A stretch of 64,000 bases of DNA. Source: Xanthomonas arboricola pv. populi. Its GTDB lineage: Bacteria; Pseudomonadota; Gammaproteobacteria; Xanthomonadales; Xanthomonadaceae. A program made the translations under genes and the position numbers. The notes under the pieces were generated by a model. The model was not told the DNA's origin, searched no databases, and was given only the letters and a program-made list of their open reading frames with translations. Positions 17,884 to 26,882 of the stretch are shown here, piece after piece. The stretch lies in assembly GCF_002939945.1 (NCBI RefSeq), contig NZ_MDEB01000001.1:1229606-1293605 (forward strand), written 5' to 3'. Within the stretch, counting starts at the first letter, position 1; each line of letters begins with the position of its first letter.

Positions 17884-18936
17884 TCACGACAGCGGCAATG
17901 TGATCTCACAGGCATAGTAGCCCTCGGCCCAGCTGGCCGCCATCCGTGCCCCGGCCCCGAACTGGAACGCCAGCCGGTGCGAGATGCTGGCCTGGGCATG
18001 CCCGGCCCCGGCCACCAGTGGCAACTGGGTGCCCGGCTGCGGGGCCGGATTGACGATACGGATCTGCAACTGGTTGTCGCGCTGGCGCAGCGACAGGTAC
18101 AGCGTGCCGCCCTCGGGCATGCGCGAGACGCCATGCAGCACGGCGTTCTCCACCAGCGGCTGCAGCACCAGGCGCGGCATCGGCAGCTCCCACGGCAACG
18201 GCTCCTGCCGGTGCCAGCGCACCTGCAGGCGCTCGCCCAGGCGCAGTGATTCGATTGCAAGATAGCGTTCGGCCAGTTCGCATTCGGCGCGCAAGCTGGA
18301 CACGCCTTCGCCGGCACCGAGCGCGGCACGGAACAGGTCCGACAGATCCAGCACCGCCTGCTCGGCCACCACCGGGTCGCGGCGCAGCAGGCTGGCGATG
18401 AGATTCATGCTGTTGAACAGGAAATGCGGGCGGATGCGCGCCTGCAAGGCATCGGCCTGGGCACGCGCATTAGCCTGCACCTGTGCTTCCCAGCGGTCGC
18501 TGACGTAGAAGTAGCGCAGCGCCAGCGCGGTGATCAGCACCACGGTTGCCGCGCTGCCCAGGGTGAAACGCCAGAAGCCGACCAGGGGACCAAGCGGGGC
18601 CTGGTCGAGCGCCGCATACAGGCCATGCACGATGCCGGCACCGAGCATGGCCACCACCGCGGCGATCGACAGCGCGGCCAGCGCGCCCACGCGTGGCGGC
18701 AGCCGCGACAACGACGGCCGCAGCACGCACAGCAGCACGCTGACCGCCAGCGCCAGCCACAGCGCCAGGCCGCTGGCCGAGACAACGCGCGACAAGGTGA
18801 TGCTGCGCGCGGCGCCAGCGTCGGGCACCAGGGTCACCACCAGCACCACCAGTTCGGCCAGGCCCAGCATGACGCCCAACCGTGGCAACCGGCACAGGTC
18901 CGGCATCCAGGCGATCTGGGGCGCGGGCTGGGCCAT
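17884..18936 (-). CDS. algZ: Sensor histidine kinase, AlgZ/LytS type
   Basis: A 350-residue inner-membrane kinase. The first about 150 residues hold roughly four hydrophobic segments and no obvious ligand domain. A His_kinase domain follows, with the phospho-acceptor motif IRPHFLFNSMN near residue 170, and then a short HATPase region with PLVENAVLHG. The start lies only four bases past the stop of the esterase gene. It is therefore translationally close to the esterase, and it precedes algR. As in Pseudomonas AlgZ/FimS, the kinase is of the LytS class rather than the classical HisKA class. Confidence 0.9.
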   Translation of the reverse strand: MAQPAPQIAWMPDLCRLPRLGVMLGLAELVVLVVTLVPDAGAARSITLSRVVSASGLALWLALAVSVLLCVLRPSLSRLPPRVGALAALSIAAVVAMLGAGIVHGLYAALDQAPLGPLVGFWRFTLGSAATVVLITALALRYFYVSDRWEAQVQANARAQADALQARIRPHFLFNSMNLIASLLRRDPVVAEQAVLDLSDLFRAALGAGEGVSSLRAECELAERYLAIESLRLGERLQVRWHRQEPLPWELPMPRLVLQPLVENAVLHGVSRMPEGGTLYLSLRQRDNQLQIRIVNPAPQPGTQLPLVAGAGHAQASISHRLAFQFGAGARMAASWAEGYYACEITLPLS

Positions 18937-18940
18937 GGCC

Positions 18941-19609
18941 TCAGGCGGCGGTGAAGCGCGCCTGCATCCAGTTGCGCAAGGCCTCGATCTCTTCCAGGCA
19001 GACCTGGTGGCCCATCGGGTAGGTGTGCCAGTCCAGCTCGAAACCGAGCGTGCGCAAGGTCTGCATGCTGGCCTGGCCGGCACCGAACGGCACCACCGGA
19101 TCGGCCGTGCCGTGGGCCATGAACAGCGGCTGGCGGGAAGCGGCCGGCTGCAGCTGGCTGGCGGCCGCCGCCGGGTCGGGCAGATAGGTGGACAGGGCGA
19201 TCAACCCGGCCAGCGGCACACTGCGCTGCAGCCCGACCGCCAGGGTCACCGCGCCGCCTTGCGAGAACCCGGCCAGCAACAGGCGCTCAGGGGCGATGCC
19301 GCGGGATTGCTCGTGGGCGATCAACGCCTCGACCTGGGCCACCGATTCGGCGATGCCGGCCTTGTCGGCGCGCGTGGCGAAATCCATGCCGACGATGTCG
19401 TACCAGCCGCGCATGCGCACACCATTGTTGATGGTGATCGGGCGGATCGGCGCATGCGGAAACACGAAACGCAGCGCCGGCCAGTCCGGGCGCACCAGTT
19501 CCGGCACCATCGGGGCGAAGTCGCTGCCATCGGCGCCCAGGCCGTGCAGCCACAGCACGGTCCATTGCGGGTTCGGTCCGGTCTCGCGTTCGATCACTTC
19601 CAGCATCAT
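18941..19609 (-). CDS. Carboxylesterase/phospholipase-type alpha/beta hydrolase
   Basis: A 222-residue serine hydrolase of the acyl-protein thioesterase/carboxylesterase family. The LHGLGADG oxyanion region lies near residue 22, the nucleophile motif GFSQGG near residue 115, the aspartate in HGTADPVVP and the histidine in YPMGHQV near the C-terminus. There is no signal peptide, so it acts in the cytoplasm on short-chain esters or acyl groups. It is the first gene of an apparent operon with the AlgZ kinase (4-bp gap) and AlgR. Confidence 0.92.
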   Translation of the reverse strand: MMLEVIERETGPNPQWTVLWLHGLGADGSDFAPMVPELVRPDWPALRFVFPHAPIRPITINNGVRMRGWYDIVGMDFATRADKAGIAESVAQVEALIAHEQSRGIAPERLLLAGFSQGGAVTLAVGLQRSVPLAGLIALSTYLPDPAAAASQLQPAASRQPLFMAHGTADPVVPFGAGQASMQTLRTLGFELDWHTYPMGHQVCLEEIEALRNWMQARFTAA

Positions 19610-19787
19610 CCAGCTCCGCTTGCGGGCTGGGCATTATGCCTTGCGCCATCGGCCGGGCCGATCACGGATCGGCCAACTTACCTGCGCGCGATCAGTCTCG
19701 ACGGCTGTCGCGGCTGGCCGGCTTGGTGGGTGCGACGGGCGTCGAGACCACAACGCGCAGCGATCCCGCCATGCGCCGCATGCACGC

Positions 19788-21725
19788 TCAGATCAGCGAC
19801 GGCTCCAGCGCGGCGGCGCGTCGCAGTTCGGCCGCACGCACCAGTACCTTGGGCGGATCGAGCTCTTCGGGAATGCAGAAGATGCCGGCGCGGCGCAGGC
19901 CCAGGCCGGTGCGCCGCAACGAGGTCAATGCCACCACCGGGATCGACAACGCCATGCCCACGATCACCGGCGCCATCCAGGCCGCCAGCGACGGCGACAC
20001 CGTATAGGCCACCGCTCCCATGAACAGGCCGAACACGGTCAACCCGCCGTAGCTGCGCAACAGCGCCGGCCACGACAGCTTGCCGTCGTCGCGCACCTGC
20101 GCATCCCAGCCCGAATCCTTGCCGGCCAGCACCTCGAACACGCCGCGCGACTGCAGGTACATCACCACCGGCGCCATCAGCGCCGCCAGCACGGTTTCCA
20201 GCAGGATGCTCAGCAGCGCGCGGATGGCGCCGCCGCAGGCGCGCAACTCGCGCGGGTTGAGCAGCAGCGCGATGTAGCCGAGCAGCTTGGGCGCCAGCAG
20301 CACGAACATGGTGCAGACGAAGATCCAGATCGCGTTGCCCTGACTGCTGCCATGCCAGTAACGGGTGGGCGAGAACGGCAGGTCGCCGGCCAGATCGATA
20401 CCGCCGCCGGCCAGCGGAATGCCGATGCCGATCAGCATCAGCAGGCCCCACATCGGCGCGGTGAAGTAATGCCCGATGCCGATCAGCATGTGCATGCGGC
20501 TGATCCAGTGCAGGCCCTTGGCACCGACCACCTTGGCGTGCTGCAGGTTGCCCTGGCACCAGCGCCGATCGCGGATCAGCAGGTCGCTCAGCGTGGGCGG
20601 GCCTTCCTCGTAGCTGCCCTGCAGGTAGGGCACCATGTGCATCGCCCAGCCGCCGCGCCGCATCAGCGCTGCCTCGACGAAGTCGTGGCTGAGCACATGC
20701 CCGCCGAACGGCTTGCGCCCGCGCAGCGACGGCAGGCCGGCGTGGTCGGCGAAGGCCTGGGTGCGGATGATGGCGTTGTGGCCCCAGTAATTGCTCTCGG
20801 CGCCATGCCACCAGGCCACGCCGAAGGCGATGATCGGCCCGTACACGCGCCCGCCGAACTGCTGCATGCGGGCGAACAGGGTCTGCCCGTTGACCACCGC
20901 CGGCAGGGTCTGGATCAGGCCCACGTCCGGGTTGTTTTCCATGCCGGCGACCAGCCGCACGATGGTGTCGCCGGTCATCACGCTGTCGGCGTCCAGAATC
21001 AGCATCTGCGGGTAGTTGCCGCCGAAACGGCGCACCCAGTCGGCGACATTGCCGGCCTTGCGCGCGGCATTGTCGGCGCGGCGGCGGTAGAAGATGCGCC
21101 CGTGTCCGTCGACGCGGTCGCACAGCTCGTTGTAGACCAGTTCCTCGGCAGCGCCGATGTGTTCGCGGGTGGTGTCGCTGAGCACGAAAAAGTCGAAATG
21201 TTCCAGCTGGCCGGTCTCGGCCACCGATTCGTAGATCGCCTGCAGGCCGGCCAGCAGCCGGCGCGGGTCTTCGTTATAGGTCGGCATCAGCAACGCGGTG
21301 CGCGTGTGCAGGCTCGGCAGCGGCGCTTCCGGGTCGATGCCGAGCTTGCGTCCGGCGCGCGCCACCACGGTGACGAAACCGGCCACCGCGCTGGCGAAGG
21401 ACATCGCGATCCAGGCAAACAGCAGCACGAACAGGCCGAGCAGGCAGCCTTCCAGCACGCTGAGGCCATCGGGCCACAGCACGCTGAGCATCACCCACAC
21501 CGCCACCGCGGTGGTGGCGCAGGTGCCGCCGATCAGATAGAAACGCCGCAGGCCGATGCCGACCGGCGCGGTGCGCTGATGCGGCACCTGCAGACGGCCT
21601 TCGCGCAGGGACTGCTCGGGCATGGCCAGCGGCGCTTCCGATGGCAGCGTGGGCTGACCGGCGTCGAGGGCGGAAACGGGGGGAAGGTCGGTTGGTGCGG
21701 GGGAAAGAGTCACTGTGCCGTCCAT
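19788..21725 (-). CDS. opgH: Glucans biosynthesis glucosyltransferase OpgH (MdoH)
   Basis: A 645-residue inner-membrane family 2 glycosyltransferase that polymerises the glucose backbone of osmoregulated periplasmic glucans. Membrane segments lie at about 60-115, and a cytoplasmic GT2 domain follows ([20 protein letters not shown] motifs). Further membrane segments (about 390-580) and a C-terminal tail complete it. It is shorter than the E. coli protein (847), mainly at the ends. No opgG/mdoG gene is adjacent, unlike in E. coli. In Xanthomonas and Pseudomonas this gene type is needed for plant infection (hrpM). The start at 21725 removes a 40-residue implausible extension. Confidence 0.95.
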   Translation of the reverse strand: MDGTVTLSPAPTDLPPVSALDAGQPTLPSEAPLAMPEQSLREGRLQVPHQRTAPVGIGLRRFYLIGGTCATTAVAVWVMLSVLWPDGLSVLEGCLLGLFVLLFAWIAMSFASAVAGFVTVVARAGRKLGIDPEAPLPSLHTRTALLMPTYNEDPRRLLAGLQAIYESVAETGQLEHFDFFVLSDTTREHIGAAEELVYNELCDRVDGHGRIFYRRRADNAARKAGNVADWVRRFGGNYPQMLILDADSVMTGDTIVRLVAGMENNPDVGLIQTLPAVVNGQTLFARMQQFGGRVYGPIIAFGVAWWHGAESNYWGHNAIIRTQAFADHAGLPSLRGRKPFGGHVLSHDFVEAALMRRGGWAMHMVPYLQGSYEEGPPTLSDLLIRDRRWCQGNLQHAKVVGAKGLHWISRMHMLIGIGHYFTAPMWGLLMLIGIGIPLAGGGIDLAGDLPFSPTRYWHGSSQGNAIWIFVCTMFVLLAPKLLGYIALLLNPRELRACGGAIRALLSILLETVLAALMAPVVMYLQSRGVFEVLAGKDSGWDAQVRDDGKLSWPALLRSYGGLTVFGLFMGAVAYTVSPSLAAWMAPVIVGMALSIPVVALTSLRRTGLGLRRAGIFCIPEELDPPKVLVRAAELRRAAALEPSLI

Positions 21726-22361
21726 CAAGGCTGCCCGCCGCACGATCGCGGCAGTGTGGGCTGAAGCGGAAGATCCCTCCCCGCTACGCGTGGCGCCGTC
21801 GTCGCATGCACCCTGGTCCGGGCAGGCCCGGCGGTGCGCGACCACGTCGCAGAATTAGCAGCTCTAAGACCACTCCGATGCACAAGCTCTCCTGGCTGCG
21901 ACGATGACGCCGCGGCTCATCTTAAAGAATCGACCGTTAAAGGAAACGAAGGCCGCGCTGCAGTCTTCGCCCCACCTGACGAGGACCGCGCGGCAGACTA
22001 CGCCGCAGCGACCGAACGCTACCCCAACAGATTGCAGTCTGGCACGCGTGCCGTCACGGGCGTCAAACCACGCTGTCGTGTCAGACAAATGCAATAGATG
22101 TGCCAGGAGACGCAATCGGTTGTAGCGCCAGCCTGCCGGCGCTGGCGATCGCGGCGATGACGCTGACCGGATTGCGACGGCAGGCACGCGTCAGGGGCTA
22201 TCGAAATCAGCGCTGTAGGCCCGCGCCGACCTTGGTCTGGCCACGGACGGTGCGTTCCGCACTCACTGATCGCTTCAAGATAACCGGGCTTTTTGAGTCG
22301 ATGCCGTGTCTGGATGCAGTCAGAAGCTCAGGTCAAAAGTTTGGCCAGTCGAGGGCGCGGC

Positions 22362-22453
22362 GCCCTCACCGTTCGCGGCACACGCCGTGAACCCATCCCT
22401 GGGGGCTCGGTGGCGGCATCCATGCCGCCACACGGTCCCGCAATCGGCGAGGA
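22362..22453. repeat. Nested palindromic element, type II (copy 1)
   Basis: Outer arms GCCCTCACCGTTCGCGG and CCCGCAATCGGCGAGGAC pair imperfectly. The inner hairpin TGGCGGCAT-CC-ATGCCGCCA is perfect. The other type II copies lie at 39123-39225 and 52045-52146. This copy is in the opposite orientation to those two. Confidence 0.8.
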
Positions 22454-22654
22454 CACCGCACCAGACAGTTAATCGGCTGCTTTCTTGAAAGCCTGTTGCT
22501 CGGCTTGCGGTGAGCAAACCAGGCGTTTGCAGGTCGCGTGTTGGAGGCCTGTCTGCCGCTCGGCTTGCACGAGGAACTGATCGGACGCAACGTGATTCGA
22601 ACAACGCACGCCATGCCCTGCTTGTAACTGCGCATACCGACAATCTCCACTGGT

Positions 22655-22756
22655 CCTTGCCCGCCCACCATCGCGGGACCTTACGCGGCATGGATGCCGC
22701 GTAAGCGCTTACAAGGACGTACTTGCAGCGTGTCCCGCGATGGTGGGCGGGCAAGG
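22655..22756. repeat. Nested palindromic element, type I (copy 1)
   Basis: Two perfect 24-bp arms (22655-22678 and 22733-22756, starting CCTTGCCCGCCC) enclose an inner perfect 11-bp hairpin TTACGCGGCAT-GG-ATGCCGCGTAA (22681-22704). A conserved flank, with ACCGAC followed by a TCTC-containing run, precedes the left arm. Other type I copies lie at 30960-31061 and 38879-38980. Confidence 0.9.
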
Positions 22757-23043
22757 GCCCCGCAGCCAACCCGCGAACCGCCGCTCTGGCGCCCTCGCCG
22801 CACGCCGGTGAGCGGGCATTGGCTTGAGAACCAGACCTCTTGTCAGCCGCTTTGCAAAACGACGCATGCGTGACACCCAAGCCTGCCAGGACAACCGCGA
22901 CCTCACGGCCTTGAAGCAGCCGACAAGATCTGCGAGCACCATGCAAGTGGGTGTAGCCGGAGGCGGCATGCACACATGGCACATGCCGCACCGGGCAACA
23001 GCAACTCCGCCTGTTGGAAGCGCAGTTACCGTGTCGGCCGGTC

Positions 23044-24708
23044 CTACTTGCGCGCCGCCTCGCTGGCGTCGCGGGTGGCGCGGAACTCCGAATCGTTGCT
23101 CCAGTTCGGCCACTGGCGCGAATCGGCCAGTTGCTGGCCCAGCGCGTACAGCACCCCAAGATCGCGCGCGGCACCAGCGAAGGTCCAGTCCGGCTTCCAC
23201 TCATCGCCCTGCTGGTGATAGCGCTTGGCGGTGTAGTCGTCGGAGGCGGCCTTGCCCGCGGCCACGCCGCCCACTTCCCAGTCCTGCCCGGCCGCATACG
23301 ACAGCGCCGGCACGCCACGCTTGGCGAAGGAGAAATGGTCCGAACGGAAGAAGTACCCCGCCTGCGGCTTGGGATCGGGTGTATAGCGCAGCTTCCACTG
23401 GCCGGCGACGGTCTTGAGCTGATCGAGCAACTGGAGTTTTGCGGTGCCGTAGATGCCGAAATCGCGCGACGGCACGAACGGGCTCATGCCGTCCATGTTG
23501 ATCACCGCCACGGCGGTGTCCAGCGGGTAAAGCGGCTTGGAGGCGTAGAACTCCGAGCCCAGCAGGCCCTTTTCTTCGGCGGTGACGGCCAGGAACACCA
23601 CCGAGCGCTGCGGCTTGGGGCCGGCGGCAAAGCCGCGCGCCAGCTCCAGCAGTGCGGCCGTGCCGCTGGCGTTGTCGAGCGCACCGTTGAAGATGGTGTC
23701 GCCGCGTGCGTCCGGCTTGCCCACGCCGATGTGGTCCCAATGCGCGCTGTAGATCAGCGTCTCATCCGGGTGACTGCTGCCTTGCAGTCGCGCGACCACG
23801 TTGTGCGAGGTGATCACATCGGATTTGACCTGGTAGCTGGCGCTCAGCCCCTGGCCCTTGAGTTCGACCGGCTTGAAGCCGCGCGTCTGCGCCTGCTTCT
23901 TCAAGGCGTCGAAATCCAGCCCGGCCTGCTTGAACAGGTCCGTGGCCAGGTCGCGCTGGATCCAGCCTTCCAGGGTCGGATGCGCGGCGCGCGGATTGTC
24001 GCGCACCACATCGAACATGGTGTTGGTGTTGGAACTGGCCACGGTGTCCCAGCCGTAGGATGCCGGCGCGGTTTCGTGCACCACCAGTACGCCGAGCGCG
24101 CCCTGGCGTGCGCCTTCTTCGTACTTGTAGGTCCAGCGGCCGTAGTAGGTCATGCCGGCGCCGTCGAAGGCGCCCTTGCCGGTTTCGAAATCCGGGTCGT
24201 TGATCAGCACCACCGCGATCTTGCCTTTCAGATCCACGCCCTTGAAGTCGTCCCAGTCGCGCTCCGGCGCGTTGACGCCGTAGCCGACGAACACCAGCGG
24301 TGCGTTGGCGATGTCGACCTTGGACGCGCCGTCCAGCGCAGCGCGGATGGCGATCTGCTTGCCCTGGGTCAACGCCTGCGGCTTGCCGGCATGCTGCAGG
24401 GCGATGGTCGGCGTGCCGACGATATCGGCGCGGCGTAGCGGCACCGCCTGGGTCCAGGCGCGCTTGCCGTCGGCCAGATCGCCGCCCGGCTGCAGGCCGG
24501 CAGCGGCGAACTGCTTGCTCAGGTAGGCGATGGTCTTTTCTTCGCCGACAGTGGCCGGGCCGCGGCCTTCGTACGCATCGGAGGCCAGCTCCTTGACGTC
24601 GCGCGAGATGCGCGCGCCATCGAAGGTCGGCGTCGCCGCCATCAGTGCGGTCGAGACCGCCATCGCCAGCATTCCCATTGCAACGCGTTTGGTAACAACT
24701 CGCTTCAC
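23044..24708 (-). CDS. Exported M28 family metallopeptidase
   Basis: A 554-residue zinc aminopeptidase/carboxypeptidase-like enzyme. A basic, hydrophobic signal peptide ends near residue 25. A PA (protease-associated) insert region lies at about 110-270. The M28 core carries metal ligands in SAHWDH (His, Asp), GALDNASG (Asp), AEEKGLLGS (Glu pair), INMDGM (Asp) and RSDHFSF (His). The GTG at 24708 is chosen because it gives the positively charged signal start; an internal ATG at 24678 would remove those charges. It is expected to trim peptides in the periplasm or outside the cell. Confidence 0.9.
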   Translation of the reverse strand: MKRVVTKRVAMGMLAMAVSTALMAATPTFDGARISRDVKELASDAYEGRGPATVGEEKTIAYLSKQFAAAGLQPGGDLADGKRAWTQAVPLRRADIVGTPTIALQHAGKPQALTQGKQIAIRAALDGASKVDIANAPLVFVGYGVNAPERDWDDFKGVDLKGKIAVVLINDPDFETGKGAFDGAGMTYYGRWTYKYEEGARQGALGVLVVHETAPASYGWDTVASSNTNTMFDVVRDNPRAAHPTLEGWIQRDLATDLFKQAGLDFDALKKQAQTRGFKPVELKGQGLSASYQVKSDVITSHNVVARLQGSSHPDETLIYSAHWDHIGVGKPDARGDTIFNGALDNASGTAALLELARGFAAGPKPQRSVVFLAVTAEEKGLLGSEFYASKPLYPLDTAVAVINMDGMSPFVPSRDFGIYGTAKLQLLDQLKTVAGQWKLRYTPDPKPQAGYFFRSDHFSFAKRGVPALSYAAGQDWEVGGVAAGKAASDDYTAKRYHQQGDEWKPDWTFAGAARDLGVLYALGQQLADSRQWPNWSNDSEFRATRDASEAARK

Positions 24709-25182
24709 TGCAGCACCCAGGTAGTGTCCGAACAGCCCTGGAGTGTAGCCACTGCGGCGTTGGATCGGGTGTGCACGGCAGCGACCGATACATGCCCTGG
24801 CGCTGGCGACGTGCATCGGCAGCGACGCAGCATTGATCGATATGGCCAGATGGCGATGCGGCGCGGCATAACATGCGGCACTGCCACCAATGCTCCTGCT
24901 CCGCCTGCGCTTTGCGGGCGCGTCATGGCGCCGGATGGCGTCCAACCGCTGCATGCTGCGGCGGTCAACGCTGCGGACGCAGACCCGAAGCGCCGGTCAC
25001 GGCACGCGGGCGCAGCTCTCGGGCTGGAACGCACCGGCATCGCGAGGGGTTACCGGCAATCTCGATGTCGGTCGACGGCGCTGCACGCGCGAACTTGAGT
25101 CCGCCCGCCGGCCGGCGGCACGCACGGCCAGGCGACGTGCACGGATGTGCAGGCGCGCGACAGGCCTGCGCACCTGCGGCGC
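24709..25182. other. Gene-free spacer
   Basis: This 474-bp spacer lies between the start of the M28 peptidase gene and the end of the SulP gene. Short frames exist on the plus strand but lack ribosome sites and recognisable content. I see no repeat or hairpin of note. Confidence 0.5.
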
Positions 25183-26670
25183 CTACGGCAGCGCGGACTC
25201 CAGCGCATCGTCGCCCAGCGCGTGGGCCTGCATCAGGCGCCGGCTGCCGGCGTTCAGGCCTTTGACCTGTACGTCCAGCGCATGATGGCGCAGCCGCTGC
25301 ACCACCTTGTCCAGCGCCGCCACCGCGGTGATGTCCCAGAAATGCGCGCGGCCGACATCGATCGCCACCGTGCGACCGGGCACCTGGCGCGCGTCGAAGG
25401 CGTCGATGAACACGTCGGCCGAGGCGAAGAACACCTGCCCGCGCACGTGGTAGGTGCGCACGCCATCGTCGCCATCGCTATGCGTAATCTGCAGCAGCCC
25501 GGCCACCTTGAAGGTGAAGAACACCCCGCTCAACACCACACCCACCGCCACGCCGGCGGCCAGGTTGCGGGTGGCCAGGGTCACCGCCACGGTGGCCAGC
25601 ATCACCACGCTGGAGGTGCGCGGATGGGTGACCACGGTGCGCAACGAGCGCCAGTCGAAGGTCTCGGCCGAGACCATCACCATGATCGCCACCAATGCGA
25701 TCACCGGCACCTGCGAGACCCACGGCTTGAGCACCACCATCAGGAGCAGCAGGAACACGCCGGCGAACAGAGTCGAGAGACGGCCACGCCCGCCGTATTT
25801 CACGTTGCCCACGGTCTGCCCGATCATGCCGCAGCCGGCGATGCCGCCGAACAGGCTGGCAGCGGCGTTGGCCAGGCCCAGTCCGGTGCATTCGCGGTTC
25901 TTGTTGCTCGGGGTGTCGGTGAGTTCGTCGACCACGCGTGCGGTCATCAGCGATTCGAGCAGCCCCACCATCGCGATGGCCAGCGCCGGCAAGGCGATGA
26001 TGCGCAAGGTCTCCAGCGTCAGCGGCACCGCCGGCCATTGCAGGACCGGCAGCGCATTGGGCAGCTTGCCCAGGTCGGCCACCGTCTCCAGCGGCAGATG
26101 CAACGCCGAGCCCACCACCGTCAGCACCAGGATGCACAGCAGCGGCGAAGGAATCGCCGACACGCCCGGCAGCGACAGCCGCGGCAGGCCGTAGATGATG
26201 AGCAGGCCCAACGCCAACATGGCCCAGGTGGCCAGGTTGGCGTGCTGCAGATGCGGCAGCTGCGCGGCGAAGATCAGCACCGCCAAGGCGTTGACGAAGC
26301 CAGTGCGCACCGAGCTGCTGACAAAGCGCATCAGCACGCCCAGCCGCAACAGACCGAACAGGATCTGCACCGCACCGGCCAACAGCCCGGCCGCCAACAG
26401 ATAGGGCAACCCATGTGCGGCCACCAGCGGTGCGGCGACCAGGGCCACCGACCCGGCCGCAGCGGAAATCATCGCCGGACGTCCGCCAAAGACCGCGATG
26501 ACGATCCCGATCACGAACGAAGCGAACAGCCCCACTTGCGGGTCGACGCCGGCCACGAACGCGAAGGCGATCACTTCGGGAATCAGCGCAAAGGTGGCGA
26601 CCGCACCGGCCATCAGTTCGCGCGCAGGCGAGGCGCGCCATTGCGCCAGTTCGGCACGCAGGAAAGACAT
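25183..26670 (-). CDS. SulP family anion transporter with STAS domain
   Basis: A 495-residue inner-membrane transporter of the SulP/SLC26 family. The membrane domain has about 11-14 segments (residues about 15-385), with the early ALIPEVIAFAFVAGVDPQVGL segment typical of these sulfate or bicarbonate carriers. A cytoplasmic STAS domain covers about 395-495 (VAIDVGRAHFWDITAVAALD). The transported anion is not evident. Bacterial relatives carry sulfate, bicarbonate or C4-dicarboxylates. It is divergent from the cellulase gene, 212 bp apart. Confidence 0.92.
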   Translation of the reverse strand: MSFLRAELAQWRASPARELMAGAVATFALIPEVIAFAFVAGVDPQVGLFASFVIGIVIAVFGGRPAMISAAAGSVALVAAPLVAAHGLPYLLAAGLLAGAVQILFGLLRLGVLMRFVSSSVRTGFVNALAVLIFAAQLPHLQHANLATWAMLALGLLIIYGLPRLSLPGVSAIPSPLLCILVLTVVGSALHLPLETVADLGKLPNALPVLQWPAVPLTLETLRIIALPALAIAMVGLLESLMTARVVDELTDTPSNKNRECTGLGLANAAASLFGGIAGCGMIGQTVGNVKYGGRGRLSTLFAGVFLLLLMVVLKPWVSQVPVIALVAIMVMVSAETFDWRSLRTVVTHPRTSSVVMLATVAVTLATRNLAAGVAVGVVLSGVFFTFKVAGLLQITHSDGDDGVRTYHVRGQVFFASADVFIDAFDARQVPGRTVAIDVGRAHFWDITAVAALDKVVQRLRHHALDVQVKGLNAGSRRLMQAHALGDDALESALP

Positions 26671-26788
26671 TGGAAGACACTCCGGGGGACAGAAAGGACA
26701 GCCTGCGGACAGGCCACAGCGGCGATAGTGTGCGCGAAAGCGAACCGGCCCGCAGCCGGCGTGTGATCGGTGCGGCAATGCGCCTTTC

Positions 26789-26804
26789 TGTGGCCCGGAT
26801 CACG
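26789..26804. promoter_or_regulatory. Candidate Clp (CRP-like) binding site upstream of engXCA
   Basis: TGTGG-N6-TCACG matches the CRP/Clp consensus TGTGA-N6-TCACA at 8 of 10 positions and lies about 79 bp before the cellulase start. Clp is a known direct activator of the Xanthomonas cellulase gene, which makes this site credible. It also lies 119 bp from the divergent SulP gene start. Confidence 0.5.
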
Positions 26805-26882
26805 CCAAACGATGCAGCCGCAGACCAAGATGCCCCCCTCACCGGGTTCGGGTGTCGAGCCGGGTTCGCTACGGAGACCACC

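Larger units (their letters stand above)
21726..23043. other. 1.3-kb gene-free region with nested palindromic elements
   Basis: I see no supportable gene between opgH and the M28 peptidase. Open frames here change composition at repeat borders and lack start signals. The region holds two nested palindromes (22362-22453 and 22655-22756), described separately. Confidence 0.65.

Noticed and set aside
19188-21764. A plus-strand frame of about 850 codons
   Set aside because: It lies antisense to opgH and shows the His/Gln/Arg-rich composition of GC-rich shadow frames.
22320-23318. Minus-strand frame of about 330 codons in the repeat region
   Set aside because: It crosses two palindromic elements and enters the M28 gene antisense to nothing conserved. 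No start signal or domain was seen.
26840-26882. A plant-inducible promoter (PIP) box upstream of engXCA
   Set aside because: The two TTCG words are 13 rather than 15 bases apart and the first is TTCGG, so the match fails.
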